Assembly: GCA_002314725.1 (NCBI GenBank)
Contig: DCGV01000034.1
Span: forward strand, 1 to 11,257
Length of the DNA: 11,257 nucleotides
Direction: 5' to 3'
Origin: Bacteroidales bacterium UBA1769
GTDB lineage: Bacteria; Bacteroidota; Bacteroidia; Bacteroidales; UBA932
Shown here: positions 1-7,501 of the stretch, one piece after another
Layout: every line of letters starts with the position of its first letter
Position numbering within the stretch: position 1 is the stretch's first letter
Translations under genes and position numbers: made by a program
Notes under the pieces: model-generated
Databases searched by the model: none
Told to the model about the DNA's origin: nothing
What the model saw: only the letters and a program-made list of their open reading frames with translations

Positions 1-3
1 CTA

Positions 4-26
4 GTACTTTGTAAAGTTTAAAAGTT
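4..26 (+). repeat. IS630 left terminal inverted repeat
   Basis: Aligned with the reverse complement of 1216-1238, 17 of 23 positions match. With the flanking CTA included, 20 of 26 match. The stop codon of the transposase (complement of 18-20) lies inside this repeat, so the gene ends within the element end. Confidence 0.8.
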
Positions 27-1159
27 CAATATAGGATAGAGGTGTTTCAGTTTGATACGGGCGTCGTTGGTCTTGAACTGCCAGTTCACACTCTTCTGGC
101 CGTCGTTGCGCTCTGTATTCCAAGATGAAAGTTCCTCGTTAAGTTTGTCAATACTATCAATGCGCCTTTTTGCCAGACATTGGTTGCCGAGAGCCGAGAG
201 TTCTATCTCGGCTATGTCAAGCCAACTGCCATGCTTGGGCGTATGGTGTATTTCAAGACGCTTTGCCAGGCGGAGTGCTTCCGCGGGTTCAAAGGCCTCA
301 TAGAGGGATGCGATATTATGCGTATTGAGATTGTCACATACCAAGACCACCTGCTCGGCATCAGGATACCTCTCGTCGAGCAAGCATTTGATGCATTCCG
401 CCCAATCTGTTCTGGTCCTTTGCTGTTTAGCCTCCGCAATACGCCATCCGGCAAGCGGTTCAGTGAACAGGAAGATGCTGCAGGTGCCATTCCTCACATA
501 CTCATTATCCTCATATCGTATGCCAGAACTGTTGGATGTGAAGCCATCCCGGGCCTCTGCCAGAAGCTGAACGGGCTTCTCATCCATGCAAACGACAGGG
601 CGCATCGCATCATAAGGACGGCTGTACACTTCCAGGATATCCTCCATGGCGGCAACGAAAGCCGCATTATGGTCGGCTGGTATGCACCAGCACTTTTTCA
701 GATGTGGCTTATATTCGTTTTTTTTAGAATGCGACCAACCTGCGTATGAGATATGGATTCGATATATCCCAGTTTGACCGACTTGTCGGCAAGCAGACGG
801 AGCGTCCATTTGGCATATCCCTTTGGAGGATCCCCACAGGCGAGAGCTATGATATGAGCCTCGACTTCCCCTGTGACTTTGGCCTCTACTGGAGGTGTCT
901 CCCGCTTCTTTCTTTGGACGGTTGCTTCGAGCCCCTTCTCCCAATATGCAGTCCTGACATTTTGGACCGTAGTGGACGATGTGTTGAATGCCAAAGCCAC
1001 TTCCCGTACAGTCATAGGCCGTTTCCCATTCCTGTCCGAAGCAAGAAGAATGTTGGCTCTCATTATTGTCCTCGCCGGCATCTTGCCGGACTTCACAATC
1101 TTGGTAAGTTGTTCTCGTTCTTTCGCAGACAAACTCACCTCGTACTTCTGAATAGGCAT
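18..1159 (-). CDS. IS630-family DDE transposase, two frames joined by -1 frameshift
   Basis: The enzyme cuts and joins the IS ends at TA targets. The upstream frame runs from ATG at 1159 (starting [11 protein letters not shown]) and holds helix-turn-helix and winged-helix regions, including [19 protein letters not shown]; alone it would stop at 698. The downstream frame holds the DDE catalytic domain: first Asp in MDEKP (codon 582-584), second Asp in CDNLNTHN (333-335) and Glu in [10 protein letters not shown] (207-209). The frames meet at eight A on the minus strand (718-725). A -1 shift there gives [10 protein letters not shown], matching the usual IS630 sequence across this junction. The joined product is about 380 residues. 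I prefer the 1159 start to the upstream ATG at 1186 because the proposed promoter box lies at 1187-1194. A decayed gene with a simple frameshift is possible but less likely, given the ideal slip site. Confidence 0.85.
718..725 (-). other. Programmed -1 frameshift / slippage site (A8)
   Basis: On the minus strand the bases read CT, eight A, CG. In the upstream transposase frame the codons are CTA AAA AAA ACG, so the first seven A form the canonical A_AAA_AAA slippery heptamer. A slip of -1 then reads AAC GAA TAT and enters the catalytic frame. Transcriptional slippage on A8 would have the same effect. I did not identify a stimulatory downstream structure. Confidence 0.75.
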
Positions 1160-1186
1160 AATCGTATCGTGCTGTATATAATACAA

Positions 1187-1218
1187 CTAAGATACAATTA
1201 ATTTCTGATATATACAAC
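1187..1218 (-). promoter_or_regulatory. Candidate transposase promoter (Bacteroidota type)
   Basis: Read on the minus strand, GTTG (complement of 1215-1218) is followed by 20 bases and then TATCTTAG (complement of 1187-1194). The Bacteroidota consensus is TTTG, 19-21 bases, TAnnTTTG, so each box has one mismatch and the spacing is right. Transcription would start just before the ATG at 1159, leaving a short leader. Confidence 0.45.
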
Positions 1219-1238
1219 ATTTAGATGTTACGAAATAC
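1216..1238 (-). repeat. IS630 right terminal inverted repeat
   Basis: This is the partner of the left repeat at 4-26, with 17 of 23 matches. It lies upstream of the transposase start, and its inner edge overlaps the proposed -33 element of the transposase promoter. Transposase bound at this end could therefore repress its own gene; that is inference. Confidence 0.8.
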
Positions 1239-1324
1239 TAGAACACGGGCAGGCATCAAAGCAGAAAGATGCTGGTCATTTTCGTGCATAATCAACTCAT
1301 AATAGAGAAATATCGAGGATAATC

Positions 1325-1345
1325 TTTGACAGATAGTTTGTCAAA
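1325..1345. promoter_or_regulatory. Perfect 7-bp inverted repeat, possible operator
   Basis: TTTGACA at 1325-1331 and TGTCAAA at 1339-1345 are exact reverse complements with a 7-base spacer. Their centres are 14 bp apart, just over one helical turn, which suits a dimeric repressor. The site lies about 60 bases upstream of the TATATTTG promoter box and in the only long gap before the operon. It has no T-run and is too short to be a convincing terminator. Confidence 0.4.
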
Positions 1346-1402
1346 ATGGTAAGATAATGGAAACTTTTGTAGAATATTAGAAAGAATACCGCAATTAGTT
1401 TG

Positions 1403-1410
1403 TATATTTG
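1403..1410 (+). promoter_or_regulatory. Candidate brx operon promoter, -7 box
   Basis: TATATTTG fits the Bacteroidota -7 consensus TAnnTTTG exactly. The -33 TTTG is not well placed: TTAG at 1377-1380 is 22 bases away and the nearest full TTTG (1366-1369) is 33 bases away. The promoter may be weak or need an activator. Start of transcription near 1417 would give a leader of about 90 bases before brxP. The rest of 1242-1509 shows no gene. Confidence 0.45.
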
Positions 1411-1437
1411 CTACTTATAGCAAGCTATCATAGGGAA

Positions 1438-1483
1438 AATATTGGACGAACGAGCCTTGCAAAACAGGTTCATCGGCAATATT
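1438..1483 (+). repeat. Inverted repeat in the brxP leader
   Basis: AATATTG at 1438-1444 and CAATATT at 1477-1483 are exact reverse complements enclosing 32 bases. Inside them GAAC (1448-1451) and GTTC (1468-1471) are also complementary. Together they could form an interrupted hairpin in the leader RNA, ending 26 bases before the brxP start. The arms are short and A/T-rich, so chance is a serious alternative. Confidence 0.25.
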
Positions 1484-1509
1484 CAGTTGAAAAATGAAAA
1501 ATCATAGCT

Positions 1510-4050
1510 ATGTTTAAAGTCATTTGGGATAAGAACAATACAGTACGCCTTACAATGTCTTCCGCAGGAGATGCTCTCAATGAGCCTCCGAGACCAGTTT
1601 TCTTCGAGGAATTAGACCTCCTTGGGATGGATGATAAAGGTTGGGTGTATCCCAGCAGCCCTGACCCTCTTCTTTGGGCTTGTAACAGACGATATTTTTA
1701 CAATGGCCAACTTGTGATGGAAGTCAAAGGAGGCAATATATTTGACGCGCCAACAATACAGATAGTTCCTGGTTTTGAGAACCTCACACTGGTTCCTGCA
1801 AACATGGAATATCTGAGGAAACGAAATGAAGACTCTCTTTTCCTTATCGAACACGAGGCAATGGACTTCATCAACGAGACCTTCCGACGCTACAAAGGTC
1901 TTGCTGATGTCACAAAAAAGAATCCGGACATCGATTTTCAGGAGTTGGCAGCCAGGATGGAAAAGAAGACGAAGGAAGAACACGTCGTTGTCAAAGAATC
2001 TTGCGACAGCTTCGACGTAATGCCTCTTTCCGAAGCTGAAGCCCAAGGTAAAGCGCCCATCCTTTCCAGCAAGGTAGATATGTTTATCTCTTCCTTCTCC
2101 GGAGGAAAGGACTCTCAGGTTGTCTTGGATCTTGTTTCAAGGGTGGTACCGAGTACTGACTTTTTGGTGATTTATTCTGATACCGGATATGAATTACCCA
2201 CTTCACTTCAATTATATAAGGACATCGAAGATTATTATCACGAAAGGTACCCCGATTTAAAGTTCTATTTGGCGAAAAATCATCAGCCCGTCCTTTATTA
2301 CTGGGATGAAATAGGCTCTCCAAGTAATGTGCACCGCTGGTGTTGCGGAGTTATGAAAACAGCTCCATTATACCGAAAATTGAAGGATATTTCCGGATTA
2401 GGGAAACAACCTCATGTCGTTTCTTATTTAGGAACCAGAGCTGAAGAGAGTGCAAGACGTTCTACTTATGCAAGGGTGGCAAAAGATGCAAAGCATACTA
2501 ATGTTATCAATGTTAGCCCTATTTTGGCATGGAATACAACAGAAATATGGCTTTATCTTTTGATGCATTGCATTCCATTTAACCAAGCTTATCGAAAAGG
2601 TCTAGGACGTGTTGGTTGTATTTCTTGTCCGTTTGGCTCCGATTGGAACGACTACCTTTGCAATAGGCTTTTCCCGCAAACATCTGAACCCTTTGTGGAA
2701 AAAATAAGGTCTTTTGTTGCAAGAGGTGGAGTAAAGGATATTGATGACTATATTAAAACTGGTAATTGGAAAATAAAGGCTGGCGGTAGTGGGTATGAAA
2801 CGGAATCGCATTTCTCTGTGGTTTCTCAAAGCCCAGATTTCAAAGCTTTAATTTCTAAGCCGAAAGAGAGTATATTCGAATGGCTTAAGACTCTGGGCCC
2901 TTATACGTCCTCTCAGAACGGGGAAAACTACTCTGTTGACCTCAAATATAGAGATACCATCTATCGAATTAAGCTATCGTTCGATGGAAAGAAGGATACC
3001 ATCCTTGTAGAGATTCCCAATGTAGGGAGTGACATACTATTTATTAGCCATCTTAAACGCGTCCTGAATAAGACAACGTACTGTGTTCATTGTGAAATGT
3101 GCGAGGTTGAATGTCCTACTGGAGCCTTGTCTGTAGTTCCCAGAGTCCGCGTTGATAACAGCAAATGTGTAAAATGCCATAGATGTCTTGATTTCAAAGA
3201 CAATGGATGCACAGCAGCAAATTCTATCAAGAAATCTGAAGGAATAAAATTAGAATCACAGAAAAATATGAAAACAACCATCAACAGGTACAACAACTTC
3301 GGTTTTAGAGAGAAGTGGCTGTCCTATTTCTTTTCTCACATCGATACGTTCTTTGACAACGAAGATCATGGGTTAAATGTTGCCAATCAACTTCCGCCAT
3401 TTACAAATTGGCTAAGAGATTCAGAAATATTAAAACAGACATCTCGCGAGGTTACAGAAGGAGGAAGGCTTCTCTCAAAGCTATATTCTGTTGATTCAAA
3501 AAGAGCATGGGAGTACATTTGGATAAATCTCGTACACAACTCCGAGATATGTGCGTGGTATTCTCGATATGCTGAATTTAATCGTTCATATCTTAAAGAT
3601 GAGCTTGAAAAACTTTTGGAAGAGACTTTACCCCAATACAGCGAATCCGTTCGGAAAAATGCTTTTGGCTCATTCCAAAATACTTTGGTCTCAAGCAGCC
3701 TAGGCTCAGATTTATTTGTTGGAGTTGTTTCAAAAGAAAATGGAAAACCATATTTCAAAAGGTTACCTTACAACAACCTCTCAATTGGCGCAATAGCATA
3801 TTCTCTTTACAAATATGCAGAAAAGCATGATAGACGCTCATTGACTGTATCCGAATTCTATAACCCAGAACAGACAGAAGGTGTAGTACGAGAATTTGGC
3901 ATAGACAGAGCCACATTTGAAAGAGATTTAAGATCACTTCAAGACAACGTAAATAAAGTTTTGACTGTTGAGCTAAATATGGGCCTGGACAACATTAACC
4001 TCCGTGACGACCTTTCTGCGTTCGAAGTGTTTAAGTTGTTCCTTCAGTAA
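1510..4050 (+). CDS. brxP: BREX type 4 PAPS reductase/DndC-like protein with ferredoxin and DUF4007-like parts
   Basis: Residues 1-185 form an N-terminal region typical of long DndC-like proteins. A PP-loop ATP pyrophosphatase domain follows at about 190-375, with SGGKDS at 197-202, Cys pair 278-279 in HRWCCGVMK, and CISC at 370-373. In DndC-type enzymes such cysteines hold an Fe-S cluster used when sulfur is put into the DNA backbone. Residues 525-535 (CVHCEMCEVEC) form a [4Fe-4S] ferredoxin motif. A second motif has Cys 553, 556, 559 and 567. From about 590 to the end the sequence resembles DUF4007 (NNFGFREKWLSYF; FGIDRATFERDLRSLQD), a domain often next to DndC-like proteins. The start is supported by the VIWD opening usual in the family. 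This is the first gene of the operon, ends in tandem TAA stops and is 15 bases before brxC. The role in phosphorothioation is inferred from family and context. Confidence 0.88.
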   Translation: MFKVIWDKNNTVRLTMSSAGDALNEPPRPVFFEELDLLGMDDKGWVYPSSPDPLLWACNRRYFYNGQLVMEVKGGNIFDAPTIQIVPGFENLTLVPANMEYLRKRNEDSLFLIEHEAMDFINETFRRYKGLADVTKKNPDIDFQELAARMEKKTKEEHVVVKESCDSFDVMPLSEAEAQGKAPILSSKVDMFISSFSGGKDSQVVLDLVSRVVPSTDFLVIYSDTGYELPTSLQLYKDIEDYYHERYPDLKFYLAKNHQPVLYYWDEIGSPSNVHRWCCGVMKTAPLYRKLKDISGLGKQPHVVSYLGTRAEESARRSTYARVAKDAKHTNVINVSPILAWNTTEIWLYLLMHCIPFNQAYRKGLGRVGCISCPFGSDWNDYLCNRLFPQTSEPFVEKIRSFVARGGVKDIDDYIKTGNWKIKAGGSGYETESHFSVVSQSPDFKALISKPKESIFEWLKTLGPYTSSQNGENYSVDLKYRDTIYRIKLSFDGKKDTILVEIPNVGSDILFISHLKRVLNKTTYCVHCEMCEVECPTGALSVVPRVRVDNSKCVKCHRCLDFKDNGCTAANSIKKSEGIKLESQKNMKTTINRYNNFGFREKWLSYFFSHIDTFFDNEDHGLNVANQLPPFTNWLRDSEILKQTSREVTEGGRLLSKLYSVDSKRAWEYIWINLVHNSEICAWYSRYAEFNRSYLKDELEKLLEETLPQYSESVRKNAFGSFQNTLVSSSLGSDLFVGVVSKENGKPYFKRLPYNNLSIGAIAYSLYKYAEKHDRRSLTVSEFYNPEQTEGVVREFGIDRATFERDLRSLQDNVNKVLTVELNMGLDNINLRDDLSAFEVFKLFLQ

Positions 4051-4065
4051 TAAAAACCATTCATC

Positions 4066-7000
4066 ATGAAATATTCTGACTATTTTGCTTTACGAGATTT
4101 CCTTCCGGTATATGACCTAATGTCGGAAACCAAGGATTCCTGGAAGTCTTTTATCCCCACTAATCAGTTCTGTGATTTACTGAGCAAATCTCTTTCTGCG
4201 ATTACATCCACTGATGTGTCAAAGCGCAAGAGCATGTGGGTACGAGGAACATTCGGTACCGGAAAGAGTCACGCAAGTTCTGTGGTTAAGCATCTCTTCT
4301 GTGACAATCTGGAAGATATAAATGAATACCTTTCAGATTTCACTGACGCCTCACTGAGGGAGCGAATCCGTGCAATGCGCGCTGGAAAGAGATATTTTCC
4401 GGTTGTTCTCAAAGGCGTTGAGGGAGCATACGATATTCCTCGCTTTGCTCTTTCTCTCCAGAAGGAAACCAAGAAGGCTCTTGCAGAAGCCGGCCACAAG
4501 GATTTGTATGTAAAATCCGATTTTGAGACGGCTATTACGTGGATTGAGAAACACGAGGGAATGCTCAATGAGGTTTTAAGTCAGAATGACTCATTGAGGA
4601 TGATAGCCTCAACACCGGCCAAGATTGTCGACAAACTTACGCAGGATGACACCGATGTATTCATTGCATTGGAGGAAGCCCTGGCCGAGCATAAGATTCA
4701 TCTAAATTCGGAAGCTGAGACTATCAGCGACTGGCTCGTGGAGATTGAGAAAGAAATCGAAAACCGTGGTATTGCTGATGGCCTTATTATATTCTGGGAT
4801 GAATTCACATCCGTGATGGATACAATAAAGAGTGATCGTATCAATGTCCTCCAGAATATTGCCGAAAAGTCACAACAGAATAATTTGTTCCTGTTCTTGA
4901 TTTCTCACCGGTCTGAAGCCCAAAGTAACGATAGCAAAGGCAAAGACATCACAAAGATGAGCGACCGCTTTGAACAGGTCGAATATAGAATGGACGAGGT
5001 TTCCACTTACCTCATAATGAAACATACGTTTGGCCTGAAGGAAGGTGTTCCAGAGACGTCTGCCACCATTATGAAGTTCAATAGAACGGATAACCTTGAC
5101 GGATTGATTGAGTACCTATGTCCGATGAATGGTGAAGAGTCTTCATACATTGGAATGCTCTTCCCGATGCACCCTTATACCGCATATCTGTGTTCGGTTT
5201 TATCCAATTTGATTGGCTCTGCAAATCGCAGTGTAATCAGATTCATGAATGACGAGTCTGCCGGTTTCAAGTGTTTCCTTGATGATGAAAACACCTTTGA
5301 AAACAAACAATTGCTAACGGCAGAATGGCTGTGGGATTTCTTTTATACAGAGTTCGAATCTGATATTCAATGTAGCGTCTTCACGAATGTCTACAGGACT
5401 GAATTCCCTCACGTAAATGAAGCTGGCGATGATTATGTCAGAGTGTTCAAGACAATTCTTCTGCTGAACGCTCTTCAGACAAAGTATGCTGACAGGCAGG
5501 CACCGGAGCGAATAGCAGCGAATGAAAAGAATCTTAGATTCCTCTTCCTTGGAGACCGCGTGAACGATAAGATGGAAAACATCCTCAACTTCATCGATGA
5601 GCATAAAATCATATCACGCAATATCTGGGGTGAGTTCAAGATTTCAGCGAATTCGTATAATGCGACTGAGCTTGCTGAAGAAAGGACGAAAGTTCTTGCT
5701 TCGTATAAAACCGGCGTTGACTTCCTTAATTTCTACAGTCAGGAGAAGAACAATATTGCAAACCTATATGCCGTAGGAGAAGCACTCGTAAGGAAATGCG
5801 ACGTTCAGTTCTATTCCTGCGAAGACCAGGAGAGCCTTGTTAGAAGCAAGCTTAAGAAATATATGGACGATAAGCCGAACAACTTGCATATCGCCCTGTT
5901 CGTCGCTATTACAGAAGAGGCAAAGGACATGATGGCAACAAGAGTCAGAGAACTGTCCCTCGAATGCCAGAATTCTATTCTGATTGTCGCCGATGAAGTA
6001 TTCACCTCAGACTATAAGAAGAATTTCATTGATCTTATTGCGACATTCAACATTGCGAAGAGATATTTCAATGAAAACACTGCGTCGGAATGTGATAACA
6101 CTGCAAAGCAGTATATAACGAAATGGGCGCAAAGGATATCAAACGGTACATACGAAATGTATTTCAATGGAGATGTGTACAAGGATGGTATCATTAAAGA
6201 GTCGGCGAAACTCATTAACAAGAAATTAAGTATCAAAGTCTTTCCTAAAGGTATGGAAACTGTCAAGAAGTTCCAGACAGTACCTATGACTTTCTTCAAA
6301 AACAAAAATTACCCGGCTCTTGTCACACAGATTCTTCAGGCTCAGACTAGAGAGCAATTGACTACTTTCACCGGAGAAAATGTTCCGACAAAATTCGTAT
6401 TCGAGGAAAACGATGTCAACCTTGTCCGTGAAGATTGCGAACTGACCGATGCTGCGAAAATCGGAGGATCCTGGCTTGTCGAGGTATGCAAGTTTATGGA
6501 TAAGTGCATCGACGATGCACACAAGAAATATCAGGACCGCTTCTCGCTTTCCGAGATACTCGCTCCATTTATGAGGCCTCCTTATGGGTTCTTCGCAAGT
6601 AAAGCAAACTGGGCTGCGTTATCATATGCCTTGCGTAAGCACAAAGGAGATTTGTTCCAGCCAAGCACCTCTCAACCGGTTTCTGACGAAGGACTGACCG
6701 ATATGCTTGTTATCCTGTTCAAAATGTGGGATGAGGGACGTTCTGATGCCAGCAACAAATTGCTACTTCGCTTCGGCTCACCTGAAGAAAGCAAGCTTAC
6801 CAAACAGATTGCAGAGTGCTTCAACCTGAAAGATGTTGTCAATATCCACGAGATAAAGAGTCTAGGCAATGCTCGTTGGGGAGTTCAGGAATTCTGCAAG
6901 AAGAAAGCGAAATTCCCTCTTTGGACACTTTTGTACAATGACAAGATATCGAATGATCCTCAATATCCAATCATCGTCAAGGGTATAATTCAACTGTTTG

Positions 7001-7500
7001 AGCAGGAGGCGCCGAGGGTTGAAAGAATCAAAGAACTCTCAAATCAGATTGAATCACTCAAGATAGATCTTCCTATTTTGCTTAAGAATCCTAAAAACTA
7101 CGAAGAAGGATTCATGAATTTTGTGTCTCACATAGAAGAACAAGATGATGTAAAGATAGAGAAAGAATGGTGGAGTGAACTTCTGTCCGAAATTTCCAGT
7201 CTGCCTGAGGAGGTCGCATTCATCAAGGAAAGTGACATCGAGAACGCCATTCTCAAATTTGAGAAGAGGAAGAGAAGACCGACAGTCATTCCTGACACAC
7301 CAAGCCCAAGTTCGGAACCAGAGCCACAGCCTGGCGTTAGCCCTATTCCAGCTACAGAAGTACCTGAAGATTTGGTTGATAAGGCTAGGGATGCCGTCAA
7401 AGCTACCAATATGCCTAATATGATGTGGCAGAAAGTTCTTCTCGACCTTATCGAAGAGAATCCTTGGATTTCGCAATACATAGCAGATTACCTGTCATAA
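4066..7500 (+). CDS. brxC: BREX large P-loop ATPase BrxC/PglY-like
   Basis: This 1144-residue protein is close to the usual 1100-1250 of BrxC. The N-terminal ATPase has Walker A GTFGTGKS at 61-68, Walker B LIIFWDE at 240-246, and a sensor-like strand NNLFLFLISHRS at 272-283. The rest is a long, mostly helical body without other motifs I recognise. Near the C-terminus a charged RKRR stretch leads into a Pro/Ser/Glu-rich linker (about 1066-1100), followed by a short helical end segment. BrxC is a core BREX component thought to be an ATP-driven part of the complex that recognises or modifies DNA; its exact action is not settled. It starts 15 bases after brxP and ends one base before pglZ. There is no Shine-Dalgarno sequence, as is common in Bacteroidota. 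The family call is firm; the mechanism is not. Confidence 0.88.
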   Translation: MKYSDYFALRDFLPVYDLMSETKDSWKSFIPTNQFCDLLSKSLSAITSTDVSKRKSMWVRGTFGTGKSHASSVVKHLFCDNLEDINEYLSDFTDASLRERIRAMRAGKRYFPVVLKGVEGAYDIPRFALSLQKETKKALAEAGHKDLYVKSDFETAITWIEKHEGMLNEVLSQNDSLRMIASTPAKIVDKLTQDDTDVFIALEEALAEHKIHLNSEAETISDWLVEIEKEIENRGIADGLIIFWDEFTSVMDTIKSDRINVLQNIAEKSQQNNLFLFLISHRSEAQSNDSKGKDITKMSDRFEQVEYRMDEVSTYLIMKHTFGLKEGVPETSATIMKFNRTDNLDGLIEYLCPMNGEESSYIGMLFPMHPYTAYLCSVLSNLIGSANRSVIRFMNDESAGFKCFLDDENTFENKQLLTAEWLWDFFYTEFESDIQCSVFTNVYRTEFPHVNEAGDDYVRVFKTILLLNALQTKYADRQAPERIAANEKNLRFLFLGDRVNDKMENILNFIDEHKIISRNIWGEFKISANSYNATELAEERTKVLASYKTGVDFLNFYSQEKNNIANLYAVGEALVRKCDVQFYSCEDQESLVRSKLKKYMDDKPNNLHIALFVAITEEAKDMMATRVRELSLECQNSILIVADEVFTSDYKKNFIDLIATFNIAKRYFNENTASECDNTAKQYITKWAQRISNGTYEMYFNGDVYKDGIIKESAKLINKKLSIKVFPKGMETVKKFQTVPMTFFKNKNYPALVTQILQAQTREQLTTFTGENVPTKFVFEENDVNLVREDCELTDAAKIGGSWLVEVCKFMDKCIDDAHKKYQDRFSLSEILAPFMRPPYGFFASKANWAALSYALRKHKGDLFQPSTSQPVSDEGLTDMLVILFKMWDEGRSDASNKLLLRFGSPEESKLTKQIAECFNLKDVVNIHEIKSLGNARWGVQEFCKKKAKFPLWTLLYNDKISNDPQYPIIVKGIIQLFEQEAPRVERIKELSNQIESLKIDLPILLKNPKNYEEGFMNFVSHIEEQDDVKIEKEWWSELLSEISSLPEEVAFIKESDIENAILKFEKRKRRPTVIPDTPSPSSEPEPQPGVSPIPATEVPEDLVDKARDAVKATNMPNMMWQKVLLDLIEENPWISQYIADYLS

Positions 7501-7501
7501 T

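Larger units (their letters stand above)
4..1238 (-). mobile_element. IS630-family insertion sequence, apparently complete
   Basis: The element is about 1235 bp and carries one transposase reading leftwards. Its ends are imperfect inverted repeats: the left end starts GTACTTTGTAAAG and the right end, read inwards, starts GTATTTCGTAACA. Outside them lie TA at 2-3 and TA at 1239-1240, preceded by C at 1 and followed by G at 1241. This matches insertion into a CTAG site with duplication of the central TA, as known for IS630. The G+C content looks higher than in the operon to the right, which fits separate origin. Both ends and an intact frameshifted transposase suggest it could still be mobile. 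The outermost base on the left is the first base of the window, so sequence beyond it cannot be checked. Confidence 0.88.

Noticed and set aside
180..1201. Plus-strand open frames at 180-749 and 746-1201
   Set aside because: They are antisense to the transposase, have low-complexity or unrecognisable translations, and are explained by the coding sequence on the other strand.
760..1220. Long open minus-strand stretch upstream of the catalytic transposase frame, giving a nominal 400-residue protein from 1220
   Set aside because: The first 150 or so residues in that frame do not resemble a transposase, while the neighbouring frame encodes the proper DNA-binding domains. Only the part downstream of the A8 site is real.
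1320..1328. TAATCTTTG as an alternative promoter -7 box
   Set aside because: There is one base too many between TA and TTTG and no TTTG about 20 bases upstream; it also overlaps the palindrome. TATATTTG at 1403 fits better.
1242..1509. Possible small RNA or CRISPR-like repeat in the intergenic gap
   Set aside because: I found no direct repeats, no Rho-independent terminator and no tRNA-like structure; only two short inverted repeats are present.
1510..4050. BrxP as an ordinary assimilatory PAPS reductase (CysH)
   Set aside because: CysH is about 250 residues and lies with sulfur-assimilation genes. The length, ferredoxin and C-terminal domain, and the brxC-pglZ-brxL context point to defence.
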